This document shows, piece by piece, positions 24,983-34,789 of a DNA stretch of 64,000 nt. Both the position numbers and the translations under genes were made by a program. Origin of the DNA: Azadirachta indica (lineage: Eukaryota; Streptophyta; Magnoliopsida; Sapindales; Meliaceae); assembly GCA_022749755.1 (NCBI GenBank), contig CM040453.1:10239368-10303367 (forward strand), in the 5' to 3' direction. Below the pieces are notes generated by a model. That model was not told the origin of the DNA. It worked only from the letters and a program-made list of their open reading frames with translations, and did no database searches. Numbering within the stretch: position 1 is the stretch's first letter; each line of letters opens with the position of its first letter.

Positions 24983-25624
24983 CTAATTATCAGTACTCTC
25001 TTCTGCATCATCAGCGCCAGCATCAGCACTCTCGCTATCATCAGTATCCTGACTCTCGGAATCATCAGGAGGATTCTCGGTGTCATCAGGAGGATTCTCG
25101 GTGTCATCAGGAGGAGTCTTGGTGGCATCAGGAGGAGCAGTCTTGGCAGCATCAGGAGGAGCAGTCTTGGCAGCATCAGGAGGAGCACCCTTGGCAGCAT
25201 CAGGAGGATTCTTGGCGGCATCAGGAGGAGAACCCTTGGCAGCATCAGGAGGATTCTTGACGGCATCAGGAGGAGCACCCTTGGCAGCATCAGGAGGATT
25301 CTTGTTAGCATCAGGAGGAGGACTCTTGTTAGCATCGGAAGGAGGGCTTTTGGTACAGTTTTTGTTCAGCATACACGTTGCTTGAGAGACTGTTTTATTA
25401 ACTATAGGATTAACAACAGGAGCAGCGAGAGGACTAGTAAGGACTGCCCCTGCAACCACAGGAAGGATCTTGCTCACGCCACGCATTCTGCCGGTGACCT
25501 GAGGTGGCTGCTGCTCGGCCTTCGCGGTGTTGTTCTTCTGTAATTCTACAGCATTTGAAGAAGCTAGAACCAAGAGAAAGAGATCAGTTATGAGGATGAG
25601 ACAAAGTTTTGTAGCTCTCTTCAT
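24983..25624 (-). CDS. Secreted protein with PPDAAK repeat tail, unknown function
   Basis: A 213-residue protein I do not recognise. An N-terminal signal peptide (about residues 1-25, LCLILITDLFLLVLA core) precedes a conserved region with TGRMRGVSKIL and a two-cysteine core SQATCMLNKNCTKSPP. Then come about 13 units of 7-8 residues of the form xxPPDAAK, partly in a higher-order NPPDAAK-GAPPDAAK alternation. It ends in an acidic DDTE/ESADAG tail finishing EESTDN. Pro-Pro-Asp-Ala-rich secreted tails suggest an apoplastic, possibly hydroxyproline-modified protein; that is inference. The gene has its own promoter with a TATA box at 25775-25782 and is a tandem paralogue of 28148-28540, which has only 2-3 repeat units. 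It is an intact single exon. Open frames over the repeat in other phases are shadows. Confidence 0.82.
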   Translation of the reverse strand: MKRATKLCLILITDLFLLVLASSNAVELQKNNTAKAEQQPPQVTGRMRGVSKILPVVAGAVLTSPLAAPVVNPIVNKTVSQATCMLNKNCTKSPPSDANKSPPPDANKNPPDAAKGAPPDAVKNPPDAAKGSPPDAAKNPPDAAKGAPPDAAKTAPPDAAKTAPPDATKTPPDDTENPPDDTENPPDDSESQDTDDSESADAGADDAEESTDN

Positions 25625-25774
25625 TTTGACACAAGAAAAAGAAAAAATGTGTCTTTTGTTGCAATGTGAATTTGGAGTTTTGAGGAATGGACAAAATTCC
25701 CATTATTCTTATAGGGTTAGATTTTCTTGTTTTAAGCAAGTATGTAAAGAGTTGTACTTAACATTGGATATGTA

Positions 25775-25782
25775 ATTTATAG
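25775..25782 (-). promoter_or_regulatory. TATA box of the repeat-tail protein gene
   Basis: CTATAAAT on the minus strand, about 150 nt upstream of the ATG. The surrounding 160 bp, including cttatagggttagattttct and acattggatatgtaa, is conserved upstream of the paralogue at 28.5 kb, which supports a real shared promoter. Confidence 0.65.
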
Positions 25783-25799
25783 GAAAAGGCATTTGGGTT

Positions 25800-28010
25800 G
25801 TATTTATTTTTCCACAAAAGTTATTTTCTTTTTTCTTTTATATTTTATTTCAACCAAAACTTTAAAGGAAATTTAAAAAATTTAAATTAAGGTGCGTTTG
25901 AATTAGAAACTGATTAGTACCAAAGATTTGAAAGTAAAAGCCTTCTATATAAATAATTATAATTGAAAATACTTTCTGAGAATTATTATTATTGAGAAAG
26001 TTTTAGATGAAATTGATTTATTTCATATCATTTCATGGATAATAAATAGTAAGTTGTTATATATGTTTATGCATCTAAAGATAAAGAAAGTCTTATATAA
26101 AATCTTACCAAATTATCTAATGAAATTTTATTAAGTTACTATCATGAGCTGTGCTTCTAAAACCATTATATCAAGGTTAAGTTAATAACTACCTTTAATT
26201 TTTAATATATATTGAGAAGTTGGCAACTGATCTGCTGTTTAAATAGCAAGTTTTCATTTTGTTTTATTTTTATATTGATGCTATGAAAAAAAGAAGATGG
26301 GAAATATAATCAATTAACTTTAACTTTTAGGTATATGCAATAAGTTAAATAAAATAAATAATAAACTGATATGCAACTCATATGCTTGCAGAAAATAGTA
26401 AAAATATATATTATCATTCTTAATTAAACAGTCAATAACTTGGGAAAGTATTAAAACTTTTAGATAAAGCTCCTCAATTTCAATTCATGGAGAGAAATCC
26501 TTATTTTTCTATACGGAGAAATTTTATTCAATTCTAAATTTTTAAGAAATATTCTTTATAGTATAATTACTTAAGAGATGAATAACAAGTGAAGAATTAC
26601 ATTCCAAAATTATTTATTGTGAGTGAATAAATTCTTAAATGGAGAGATCGAAATTGTGTTATTCACTAATTGATTCAAATTGTTTTACAAATCTCTATTT
26701 GTAAAACAAAATGAGACATTAAAAGAAAAATAATTATGTCATATTTCTGGGGATATATTTCCATAATAAAGATTTAGTTGATTATATTTAATTATGATAA
26801 ATCTACTTTTGATTCTTAGAATGCCTTGTTCCATTAATTCACCAATGAATTTTGAGTTGATGATAATTTTTTTGATTTTGAAAAAATTTAATTTAACTCT
26901 TAGATAGCTTTTTTTTTTAATTAGAAAGTCTAAAAAATTTGAAATGTAAATGTACTTAAATATTTGAATTTAAATGATTTATTTATTTTTATTCTGAAAT
27001 TTAAATATAATATTAAATTATTTATTTTTAATTAAAAAATTTAAAAATTAATACTTTTATATTTGCACGAAAATAAATTAATTAGATAACGGTAATATGA
27101 GAAAAAAATTAATTACACCATTAAGACTCGATAAAAAGGTGAAAAAATTTTATTTTTTAGTTAATAAAAAATGTTTTTTCAAATTGACACTAATTTCAGA
27201 AAACAATTATAATACTATAAGTTTTACAATATAATTTGCTTGATTGGAGGTTATTAGCAGCACGTAATTTTTGTAATAGGATAATAATATTTCGATCCCC
27301 ACATTTTCATGCTTTCATATTAACATCATAGTTTTTCTGATTACAGTGAATAGATCCCTAACTAGTAAGTCCTAAAATAACTTAATTTAGTTAGTATTGA
27401 GTTACATATATTTAGAATTTAGTATTATAAGAGTAGTTTTGCAGTTTGAAATGGTTAAAAAACTATTTGGTACAGTTTAACAAACTATTTGGTCACTTAA
27501 GATGTCAAATATTATAGTCTTTATATAATAAATTCCATATAATAATTATAAAACTATATATTAACTTTTGAAAAAGATTATAATTAATTACAATATCGTA
27601 GTATATCATGTTATAGATTTTTTTTTGTGATTTTTAATTAGTCATGTTACATTATCATAAAGTCAATAGTATGTAAAGATGTTACATTAACTTTATATTT
27701 TTTCAAAAAAGTTTTGAATAAAACTGAGAAACTTTCAAAATAACTTGGGATAATATAAATATCAACTATACATGTTTTAAACCACATCAACCTTAATTAT
27801 TAATTATAATAATCGGAGGGACATCACATTCAAGTGATATATATTTTCTAACATTCAAGAAGTTCCGAATAAATATACATAAAGACACTTTCTATCATTT
27901 TCTCTGCACTTTCTCCTACTTTTCTTTATTTTCTTGGAAACCGAACACCCTATAATCCAATCAAATGTCAAGAGAACATTGCAAGAAATTCGGTTCTTGC
28001 ACATATAACA
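25800..28010. other. Intergenic DNA between the two paralogues
   Basis: AT-rich. No gene is seen. The part nearest the second gene (about 27250-27620) aligns loosely with 24540-24860, which makes the tandem duplication unit roughly 3 kb. Confidence 0.5.
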
Positions 28011-28147
28011 TAAAAATACATGTATTTATTTATTTATCATATGATAATATATGTACCATATCATAATAAATCAAGCCAGAAAGCCTAGCAAGCATACCTA
28101 CTAGAGCAACAACAACAACAACAACACATTTATTGTACGATAATAGA

Positions 28148-28540
28148 CTAATTATCAGTACTCTCTTCTGTATCATCAGCACCAGCACTGTCGCTATCAT
28201 CTGTACCAGCACTCTCATCATCATCAGGACTTTCGGTATCATCAGGAGGAGGGTTCTTGCTAGCGTCCGGAGCAGGAGGAGGGCTCTTGGTACAGTTTTT
28301 GTTCAGCATACAAGTAGCCTGAGAGATTGTTGCATTAATAGCAGGAGCAGCGGCAGGACTACTAATGATTGTGTTAAGAACAGGCACAGCCGCTCCAAGG
28401 ATCTTGCTCACACCGCGTAGCCTGCCGGTTTCCTCCTGTGGCTCGATGCTGTTCTTCTGTACTTCTTCACCATTTGAAGCTAGAACCAAGAGAAAGAGAT
28501 CGGTTGTGAGGATAAGAAAACTTTTGATAGCTGTCTTCAT
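28148..28540 (-). CDS. Secreted acidic protein, short-repeat paralogue
   Basis: A 130-residue paralogue of the gene at 24983-25624. The signal peptide (TTDLFLLVLA), the TGRLRGVSKIL segment, the SQATCMLNKNCTKSPPP two-cysteine core and the C-terminal EESTDN are all conserved. The Pro-Pro-Asp-Ala array is reduced to 2-3 units (KNPPPDD, ESPDDD). The conserved ends and variable middle show that the repeat array expands or contracts while the core is retained. No known family comes to mind. It is an intact single exon with a minus-strand TATA-like CTATAATTT at 28685-28693. The alternative frame at 28030-28242 is a shadow. Confidence 0.82.
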   Translation of the reverse strand: MKTAIKSFLILTTDLFLLVLASNGEEVQKNSIEPQEETGRLRGVSKILGAAVPVLNTIISSPAAAPAINATISQATCMLNKNCTKSPPPAPDASKNPPPDDTESPDDDESAGTDDSDSAGADDTEESTDN

Positions 28541-28684
28541 TTAGGCACAAGGAAAAGAAAATCTCTCTCTGCTGCAATGTGGATTTGGGGTTTGAGGATT
28601 GGGCAATATTCCTATTGTTCTTATAGGGTTAGATTTTCTTGATTTATGGAAGTATGTATGGAGTTATACTTACATTGGATATGT

Positions 28685-28693
28685 AAATTATAG
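28685..28693 (-). promoter_or_regulatory. TATA-like box of the short-repeat paralogue
   Basis: CTATAATTT on the minus strand. It sits at the same place in the conserved upstream block as the TATA box of the sister gene, but the core differs (TATAATTT against TATAAATT), which may make it a weaker promoter. Confidence 0.5.
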
Positions 28694-28699
28694 CAAAAA

Positions 28700-30330
28700 T
28701 TAGGTATAATACCTTAAAAAGAAAATCTGGGTTATCCATAATTTCAAGAATTAAGAAAGTTTTAAATGGGACTGATTCTACTAAATTATTTTGTAGTTGT
28801 TAAATTAATTATATACTATATTGTATAATAAAATTATGTTATATGTGTTATATTTTCTATCGATCTCATGATCTATTCAAATTAATACTATATGATTGAT
28901 TAATAATAAAATGAATATATTCGTAAAATATTAGTAAGTAAACGGATAAATAACGTAATATGACGATTCACATGTTCTATGTTTTCTCAATTTATGATAC
29001 TAATAGTCATGCCTAATTCTAATTGATAAAGAATTCGAATGAATGATCAGAAGTAGCTGAGTTGGTTAATTTACCTGCAAGAACAATTCACATTATCAGA
29101 TTAAGCTTATACAGTAAACCTTAAATACATATACATTTATGAGTTTTTAAAGACATTAATTCCAATGTTAGGTTGAGAAATTTTCATCGAAAAAAGTTTT
29201 TAAATTATTTAGATAAATTATAAGCTAGGTATCAATTAACTTTTTTCATAATAGTTCTCATTTTTAATTTGTTTTATTTAAATTATGTAAATCCTCTACG
29301 ATACATAATCACATTTGGACAAGTAAATATGGTGATTATTAGTTTAACATATAGCTTATTATATATATATATATATATATTCTGATTTAGAAAAGTTTGT
29401 TTATAATTGTGCTTAACATTTGACAAGAAATTTCAAAGGAAATAGGCAGTTTATTAATTTCCTCTTATAAAATTTAGATCTCTTATTACTTTTCAATTAA
29501 GGTTCTAAAATAAAAACAAAAATTATTAAAGTACCACTTAATAAATTTTTAAAGGTAAAAGTTAGAATAATAGTATTTAATTTACATATTATAAGTACTA
29601 TAGATGCTTTTTGTGGATAGTAGTTTTGAAAACTTCACAAATATGCGCATATATCTAGAAAATATTATAAATTAAAAAATCTTACAAAATCAATCTGAAT
29701 TTTTTCGTTATGAAAAATTCACAAGGTTTACAATTGAGAAAAATTGAACCGTTTAATTTAATTTTCAATTGAATTTTCAACACTAAATAAAAAAAAACTC
29801 AAAATTTAAAAAAATTTTACAAATTTTAAAAAATTTTATCAATTTTAAAAAATTTATAACATAGTGACACAAAAACTTATTTATTCATGAATTTTTAAAA
29901 AATGCATCACAATAATTTAATTTAAATTTAAAAAGTTTCAAAATAGCTGTAAAAATGTAAAAATCGAACTAAAAACTAGTCGATTCAATTGACAGAAAAC
30001 CAGTGAAAAAGAACGCGGTATAGTTACAGAACGTCGTCGTTTCTGTCTTCAGTTCTAGCGCTCTCCCGTTATCGAATTAAAGCGAATTAAAACCAGAGAC
30101 AGCAACTTGATCGATTGCCCTTTCTCCAAGCAGTTCTCTTGAGAATCGATTCAACGAATCATTGAAAAAATAATATGAAATCTTAAAAATTTGATTGAGT
30201 AATTAATAAAACAAATAATAATAATAATCATAACAATAATTAATTTATTCCATAACAAAAAATTAATCTCAATAATAAGATTTGACAACCTATTAGTATT
30301 AGATAGCTATTATTAATTAATTGATTATTA
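28700..30330. other. Intergenic DNA, no gene seen
   Basis: AT-rich DNA with an (AT)10 microsatellite at 29361-29380. A somewhat less AT-rich patch at about 30010-30150 (agaacgtcgtcgtttctgtc) is not assignable. Confidence 0.5.
29361..29380. repeat. (AT)10 microsatellite
   Basis: Ten uninterrupted AT units in intergenic DNA. Confidence 0.9.
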
Positions 30331-30336
30331 TTGAAT

Positions 30337-30816
30337 TCAACGCATTCTCAAAAATAACAAAAGAGAACTCAAACCAACAAATAATGAAAAACTCATGAAA
30401 TACCCCTTTAGCCTCATCATACGACGTCGTTTCTTCTGCAAATCATCTTCAAAACAATTACTGGAAACCAAAATTTTCTCGCCAGCTTCTTCCTCAGAAC
30501 AACACTTGCTTGCATCGCAAGTTACTTCATCATCTTGCTTCTCCAAATCAAAACAATCATCAAATTTCGGATCTTGATCCAAATCAATGACTGCAGGCTT
30601 AGAAAACGACGTCGATGTGAAAGGCCAACCGGTAAATTCTTCGTTGTCCTCTTCAATATCTTCCTTTTTCTTCACAGAAAAATCTTCAATATCTTCAACT
30701 TTATCTTGAGATTTTTCGACAGAATTTGATGATAAGTTAACGAGTAACTTTTTTAAATCTTGAGCAAACAGAAGAATTTCATGCTCTAAATTTTTGTCAA
30801 AATTCAACTTCATCAT
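30337..30816 (-). CDS. Small acidic protein with C-terminal membrane anchor
   Basis: A 159-residue protein of unknown function. The N-terminal half is charged and acidic (KVEDIEDF, EDIEEDNEEF), the centre has WPFTSTSFSKPAVIDLDQDP, and near the end a basic stretch (KKRRRMMRLKG) precedes a hydrophobic segment YFMSFSLFVGLSSLLLFL that finishes the protein. This layout is typical of tail-anchored membrane proteins. Two Met codons open the frame; the second may be used. The upstream region reads like a plant 5' UTR (gaaaccctagaa-type on the coding strand, then CT-rich). There is no homologue I can name and no paralogue in the window. It could be a single-exon plant orphan or lineage-restricted gene. 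Confidence 0.65.
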   Translation of the reverse strand: MMKLNFDKNLEHEILLFAQDLKKLLVNLSSNSVEKSQDKVEDIEDFSVKKKEDIEEDNEEFTGWPFTSTSFSKPAVIDLDQDPKFDDCFDLEKQDDEVTCDASKCCSEEEAGEKILVSSNCFEDDLQKKRRRMMRLKGYFMSFSLFVGLSSLLLFLRMR

Positions 30817-30969
30817 GGCTTTTTTTCTTTTTCTTTCTTTCTGGCTTCTCGTTATGACAGTCTTAAAAAACCACTGAAACCCTAGAACAAGTGAGCAGAC
30901 AGAGAGAGAAGACTTTCTGGGTTTAACTAAAATTTGTCTGAACGTACGTGTTATAAAAGGATTACTCTT

Positions 30970-32780
30970 TGTAGTAGGAATGTAAAGAGCATTAGGAAAA
31001 CTAGTAAAATAATTTAATTAAATAACCGAAATTTAAGTAAAAGACACTAACAAGGAATTCTTACAAGTTTAGGAAAATAAGAAGAATTGGGGAACTCTGG
31101 AGTACGCATAAAATATTGGAATTAATTTCTTGTTTAAGAATGTCTTTTATTGATTCATACTAATATTGAAGAAAATTGTTGAGAGGAAAATTAGGTTAGG
31201 GTGACAGAATTAAGAATACAAATTAAATCAAAAGTTTCATTTTTTTTTTTTTTTTAAAAAATTTTTAGAGTTTTATTAATTTTTTTAATTGGGGTAATAA
31301 AATTTGAATCCCTAGACTTTGTTTAATAACAAATAAAGACAAAAACTTGTCGTATTTAATATTTTTGTCCCTAATGTATCACAGTAACAACTCGTAATGC
31401 AAAATATAGAGACCTCTACTGAGAGAATTTATATAGGTGAGAATTATGGCTCAAACCTTTGTTAATTTCTAATTAAAGTAGAATTTTTTTTTTCTATTTT
31501 TCAAAGTTTTCTTAAGCCTTGAATTTAATCAAAAGCAAAATTTGTTGTTTTGATTTAAATTTTCCCACCAGCCCTTTATTATTTTATCAATTAAAACAAT
31601 ATTTTGTTGTTCGATTTTCAGTTTAATTTTGCTAAAAACTTCATTATTTTTGAATTTAAATAGAATTCTCTTATTTAAATTTTAATATCTGTTTTTCCTT
31701 ATCACCGTTTCATGTAATTTTAAATTTATTTTTTATTTTTTGCAGGGGTACACCGTGAGCAATGTGACATGTTATTATTATAACTCTTTTAGGATGGAGC
31801 CGTATGTATAGGAACCTGAGGTAGCCACTTAAATCTTCTAAACTACTTGGACTTGAAGTTATAGTAAAAGGGTCTAATATTTTACGAATAAATTTTTATT
31901 TTTATCTTATTTAAGGTCTATTTGATATAACTTTTTAAATAAAGTTTTTAAAAGTAGAACTTTTAATCGTAAATTTTTTAATAAAAGTTTATTAATAATT
32001 TAGTTGTTACAAATAACTCTAATTTTTTTTTTTTTTAAATAATTACATTAATAAATAAATTTTTAATATTTTATTTTAAAGAAATAATATAAAATTTTTA
32101 AAATAAAATAAAAAAAAAATATTTTAGATAATTTTATCTTTTAAAAAAATTGGAGAAATTTTACTGTCAAAAATTCAAATTTTGAGTTTTTTTTTTTAAT
32201 AAAAAAAATAATTTTTTTAATTTTTAAAAATTCTTTTTCATTAGGAATCAAATGATATTAAAAAAATTTTAAATACATTTGACCCCCATAAAAGAGACAA
32301 TTAAAATCTTTAAAAAAAAGTCTCAGGTGATATCTTATTCAAATCCTTTAAAAAATACAAAAAGCTATGGTAATCTTTGCCTCTTCGGGCCCCCACAAAA
32401 GTTTCTAAAATTTATATATAAATTATTTATATTTTGTACTTATAAAATAGTTTTTTTATATATTGGCTCTTATTATTTTGAAAAGTAATCATTTTACTCT
32501 TTTCAATTATGAAGTATTTTTTAAAATCTGACTCTTTGCCCCGCCAACATTTTATCTGTAGCTCCACTCTTATCGCAAAGTAGATAATCTAGGAATTAAT
32601 TTCAATAAAACTAGTAATATGATAATTGCTTAAAGAGAAAAAAAAAAGAAATTAAGTAATTCAAACTGATGCTTTGAACTTTTTGTCTATTTATTAACAG
32701 TGTCTAATACAATAATTTAGAGGTATTAGTAAAATACAAAGATACTTAAAAATAAAAAAATCAATGGTAGTAATAATTTG
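30970..32780. other. Intergenic DNA, no gene seen
   Basis: AT-rich, with an inverted copy of the interspersed repeat at 31915-32265. A segment at about 32380-32580 (gggcccccacaaaag ... tgccccgccaacattttatc) resembles a common plant dispersed repeat, but I cannot define its ends. Confidence 0.5.
31915..32265 (-). repeat. Interspersed AT-rich repeat (MITE-like), copy 2
   Basis: Inverted relative to the copies at 18.7 and 61.8 kb. It starts ggtctatttgatataact, the complement of the other copies' ends, and contains tcaaaaattcaaattttga and aataaataaatttttaat. Confidence 0.55.
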
Positions 32781-32784
32781 AAAA

Positions 32785-32883
32785 CATCTTTTCTCGCAAT
32801 CTAGAAACATATATCCTTTCTTATACTACTCTTATATCTCTTTTATGCATTAGCATGGTGCGTCATCAATGCAGCTACAAATA
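32785..32883 (-). pseudogene. Defensin-like (LCR-type) gene remnant
   Basis: On the minus strand the translation reads FVAALMTHHANA, a stop, KRYKSSIRKDICF, a stop, IARK. It aligns without gaps to exon 2 of the defensin-like gene at 63077-63463 (AVTLMMHHVNAQKRCLEELYPKGC...). The nucleotide match is also clear (gcattagcatggtgcgtcat against gcattaacatggtgcatcat). Two in-frame stops and loss of conserved cysteines make it non-functional, and the C-terminal half is not recognisable. Confidence 0.7.
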
Positions 32884-33279
32884 AATGAAAACTGAATTGA
32901 AAATCAGTTATTGAAATTTAATAATTATACATTATTAAAAGGAGTAACATCGTGGCACACGTTACCTTATATATTTCAATTGATTTAAAATATTTATAAT
33001 AATCACTTGGATATATACTAATTAATACACATGACTTTATATTAATTAATGTTGTTTTTATCCAAAGAATAATATTGATGTACTGTTCCACATCACTTGC
33101 AATAAAAATTTTAGTATCAATACCTACACATGGACTTGCACTCAATTGTATATATCCTTTTTTTCAAGGATTCTTCCATATGCCTTTGTAGAATCACATG
33201 TCCTTGCGAACTTAATTATTGTATAATGCTGCAAATTCAAGTATGTTGCACATGGAATTAAGTCAATTTGATGTTATAT

Positions 33280-33660
33280 ATCCATTGATGGTGGGAATTT
33301 GCGCAGCATCGATCTTTTCAAGCACAAATTATATGAATTCAGCAAGTAATTAGGGATGAATCCTTAATTTCTGTAACTGCCAAAGAACTAGTTCTTGATC
33401 TTCTAAATGAAGAGCTTTAATTTGCCATCACCTTGGGCATATACAATACTTTCATTGCTATCATTTTCTGTGATAACCTTAATCAACTTCTCGTTGATAA
33501 TTGCTGTGTATCCTCCTCATCCTCAGGGTCAATAGACTCAGCATGTTGTTTATTACCCATCATCTCAATTCATATACTAGATCATCTGCTGCATCATGAT
33601 CTTCTTCCTAGTTATATGCGAAATTCTTTGTGCATACTTGCATAACTCACAAAATTAGTT
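33280..33660 (-). other. Degraded coding-like stretch, unidentified
   Basis: On the minus strand, pieces such as ESIDPEDEEDTQQLST, then KVITENDSNESIVYAQGDGK in a shifted frame, look like former protein sequence broken by stops and frame changes. I cannot name the family. It may be an old pseudogene. Confidence 0.3.
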
Positions 33661-34027
33661 GTTCTATATGGAAAAATTCTTCAGTATAATTTTTAATACT
33701 TCTGTTGCTTTGTGTATAATACTAGAATAACTTGTACATATGAGCCTTTTGTTTTTGCTTCATCTTCTCCCATAAAAAATTACTCAACTACATATTTAAA
33801 TAAATTGTATCAAACACGATAATAATTTGGTAAATATTATCTTACATGATATTAGCAGAGTGGTAAGAATTAAATAGAAGGGGAAAAGAAGAATATAATG
33901 GAAGATTTAGCCGAGTGAGAAGTAAGAAAGCATTTTTCTTATTATTATTACAAAGTTGATCAAGCTCCAATTTATTCTTCATAGTACATAGTTTCGTAGT
34001 GACGACATCGATCTTCAAATGGAGTAA

Positions 34028-34399
34028 TTATTTAGTAGCATTGACAGCAATTCTCATTCCATATATACAATAATCGATGTTACGACATATAAAGTAGTTT
34101 AATCCCTTGTGTACTACAACCCGATCGTGGCCTGAACTGTATACCTTCTTTGGATGACCCTCTGAGTTACAATTTATGTATTGTGATTTATTTACTGCCT
34201 CCACAGCGTATAGTGGATCGCTGTAATTAAATATCAATACATCTCCAGCTTTGAAGTGCTTACCATTTGGCCAGTAATATAACTCAGCATACAGATCCCA
34301 TCCTCTGTTACCCCCCACAACATACTCAGTTGCTGTAGTTGCAGTAATTTGAAGGAGGAAGAACAGGAACCCTAACCCGATTAAGATAGCGTGCCTCAT
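34028..34399 (-). CDS. Phytocyanin-like (plantacyanin-type) secreted protein
   Basis: A 123-residue protein with an N-terminal signal peptide (IGLGFLFFLLQITATTATE) and one cupredoxin domain: EYVVGGNRGWDLY, NGKHFKAGDVLIFNY, KVYSSGHDRVVVHKG, NYFIC. It ends right after the domain, as in plantacyanins, with no Pro-rich tail or GPI signal. Of the four type-1 copper ligands (His, Cys, His, Met) only Cys (in NYFIC) and Met (in IYGM) are kept. Both His positions are Tyr (SDPLYAVEAV; RNIDYC). Copper binding is therefore doubtful, as in early-nodulin-like phytocyanins. The disulfide cysteines (INC, DYC) are kept. A TATA box (34462-34469) lies about 60 nt upstream. Paralogues are at 36.8 kb (broken) and 45.5 kb (intact). 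Confidence 0.93.
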   Translation of the reverse strand: MRHAILIGLGFLFFLLQITATTATEYVVGGNRGWDLYAELYYWPNGKHFKAGDVLIFNYSDPLYAVEAVNKSQYINCNSEGHPKKVYSSGHDRVVVHKGLNYFICRNIDYCIYGMRIAVNATK

Positions 34400-34461
34400 T
34401 TTTGAACAAGTATATGAGAAGAAAGTTAAGAAGATGGAGAAAATGGTTGATGCTACTGGTC

Positions 34462-34469
34462 ATTTATAG
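34462..34469 (-). promoter_or_regulatory. TATA box of phytocyanin-like gene 1
   Basis: CTATAAAT on the minus strand, about 63 nt before the ATG. It is conserved at the third copy (45963-45970) and lost at the broken second copy. Confidence 0.7.
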
Positions 34470-34789
34470 GTTAGCAGTGTTGAATTTTCACAGGATTTAG
34501 GTGAAACAACTAACATGCAGGCATATTTTATGTGTTAAATGATTTTGTAACATTTGAGCTTTAATTGTTCAACTTAGTACATTATATGTTTTTGACTTTT
34601 GTTGTGTTTAATTTTACCATTCAACTTATCCTTTAATCATTAGTTATTTGAAACAACAAAAGTCAAGAATGTTAGGCTCGATGCTCACCTTGTATAACGT
34701 GGGAAATGCCGGGCTGCATGCTTATTATAATTAGCATATGTCTAAGTGATTAGTATTTCCCAAATCAATTAAAATATCGTACAAGGTAC

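Noticed and set aside
25100..25345. Regularly spaced direct repeats that could be taken for a CRISPR-like array
   Set aside because: The repeats are in-frame coding units without unique spacers, in a plant nuclear gene.
24862..25385. Long open frames in other phases and on the plus strand across the PPDAAK region
   Set aside because: They arise from the repeat periodicity (a multiple of 3 without stops in any phase). They lack a signal peptide and do not persist as proteins in the paralogue, whose upstream and coding conservation follows the minus-strand frame.
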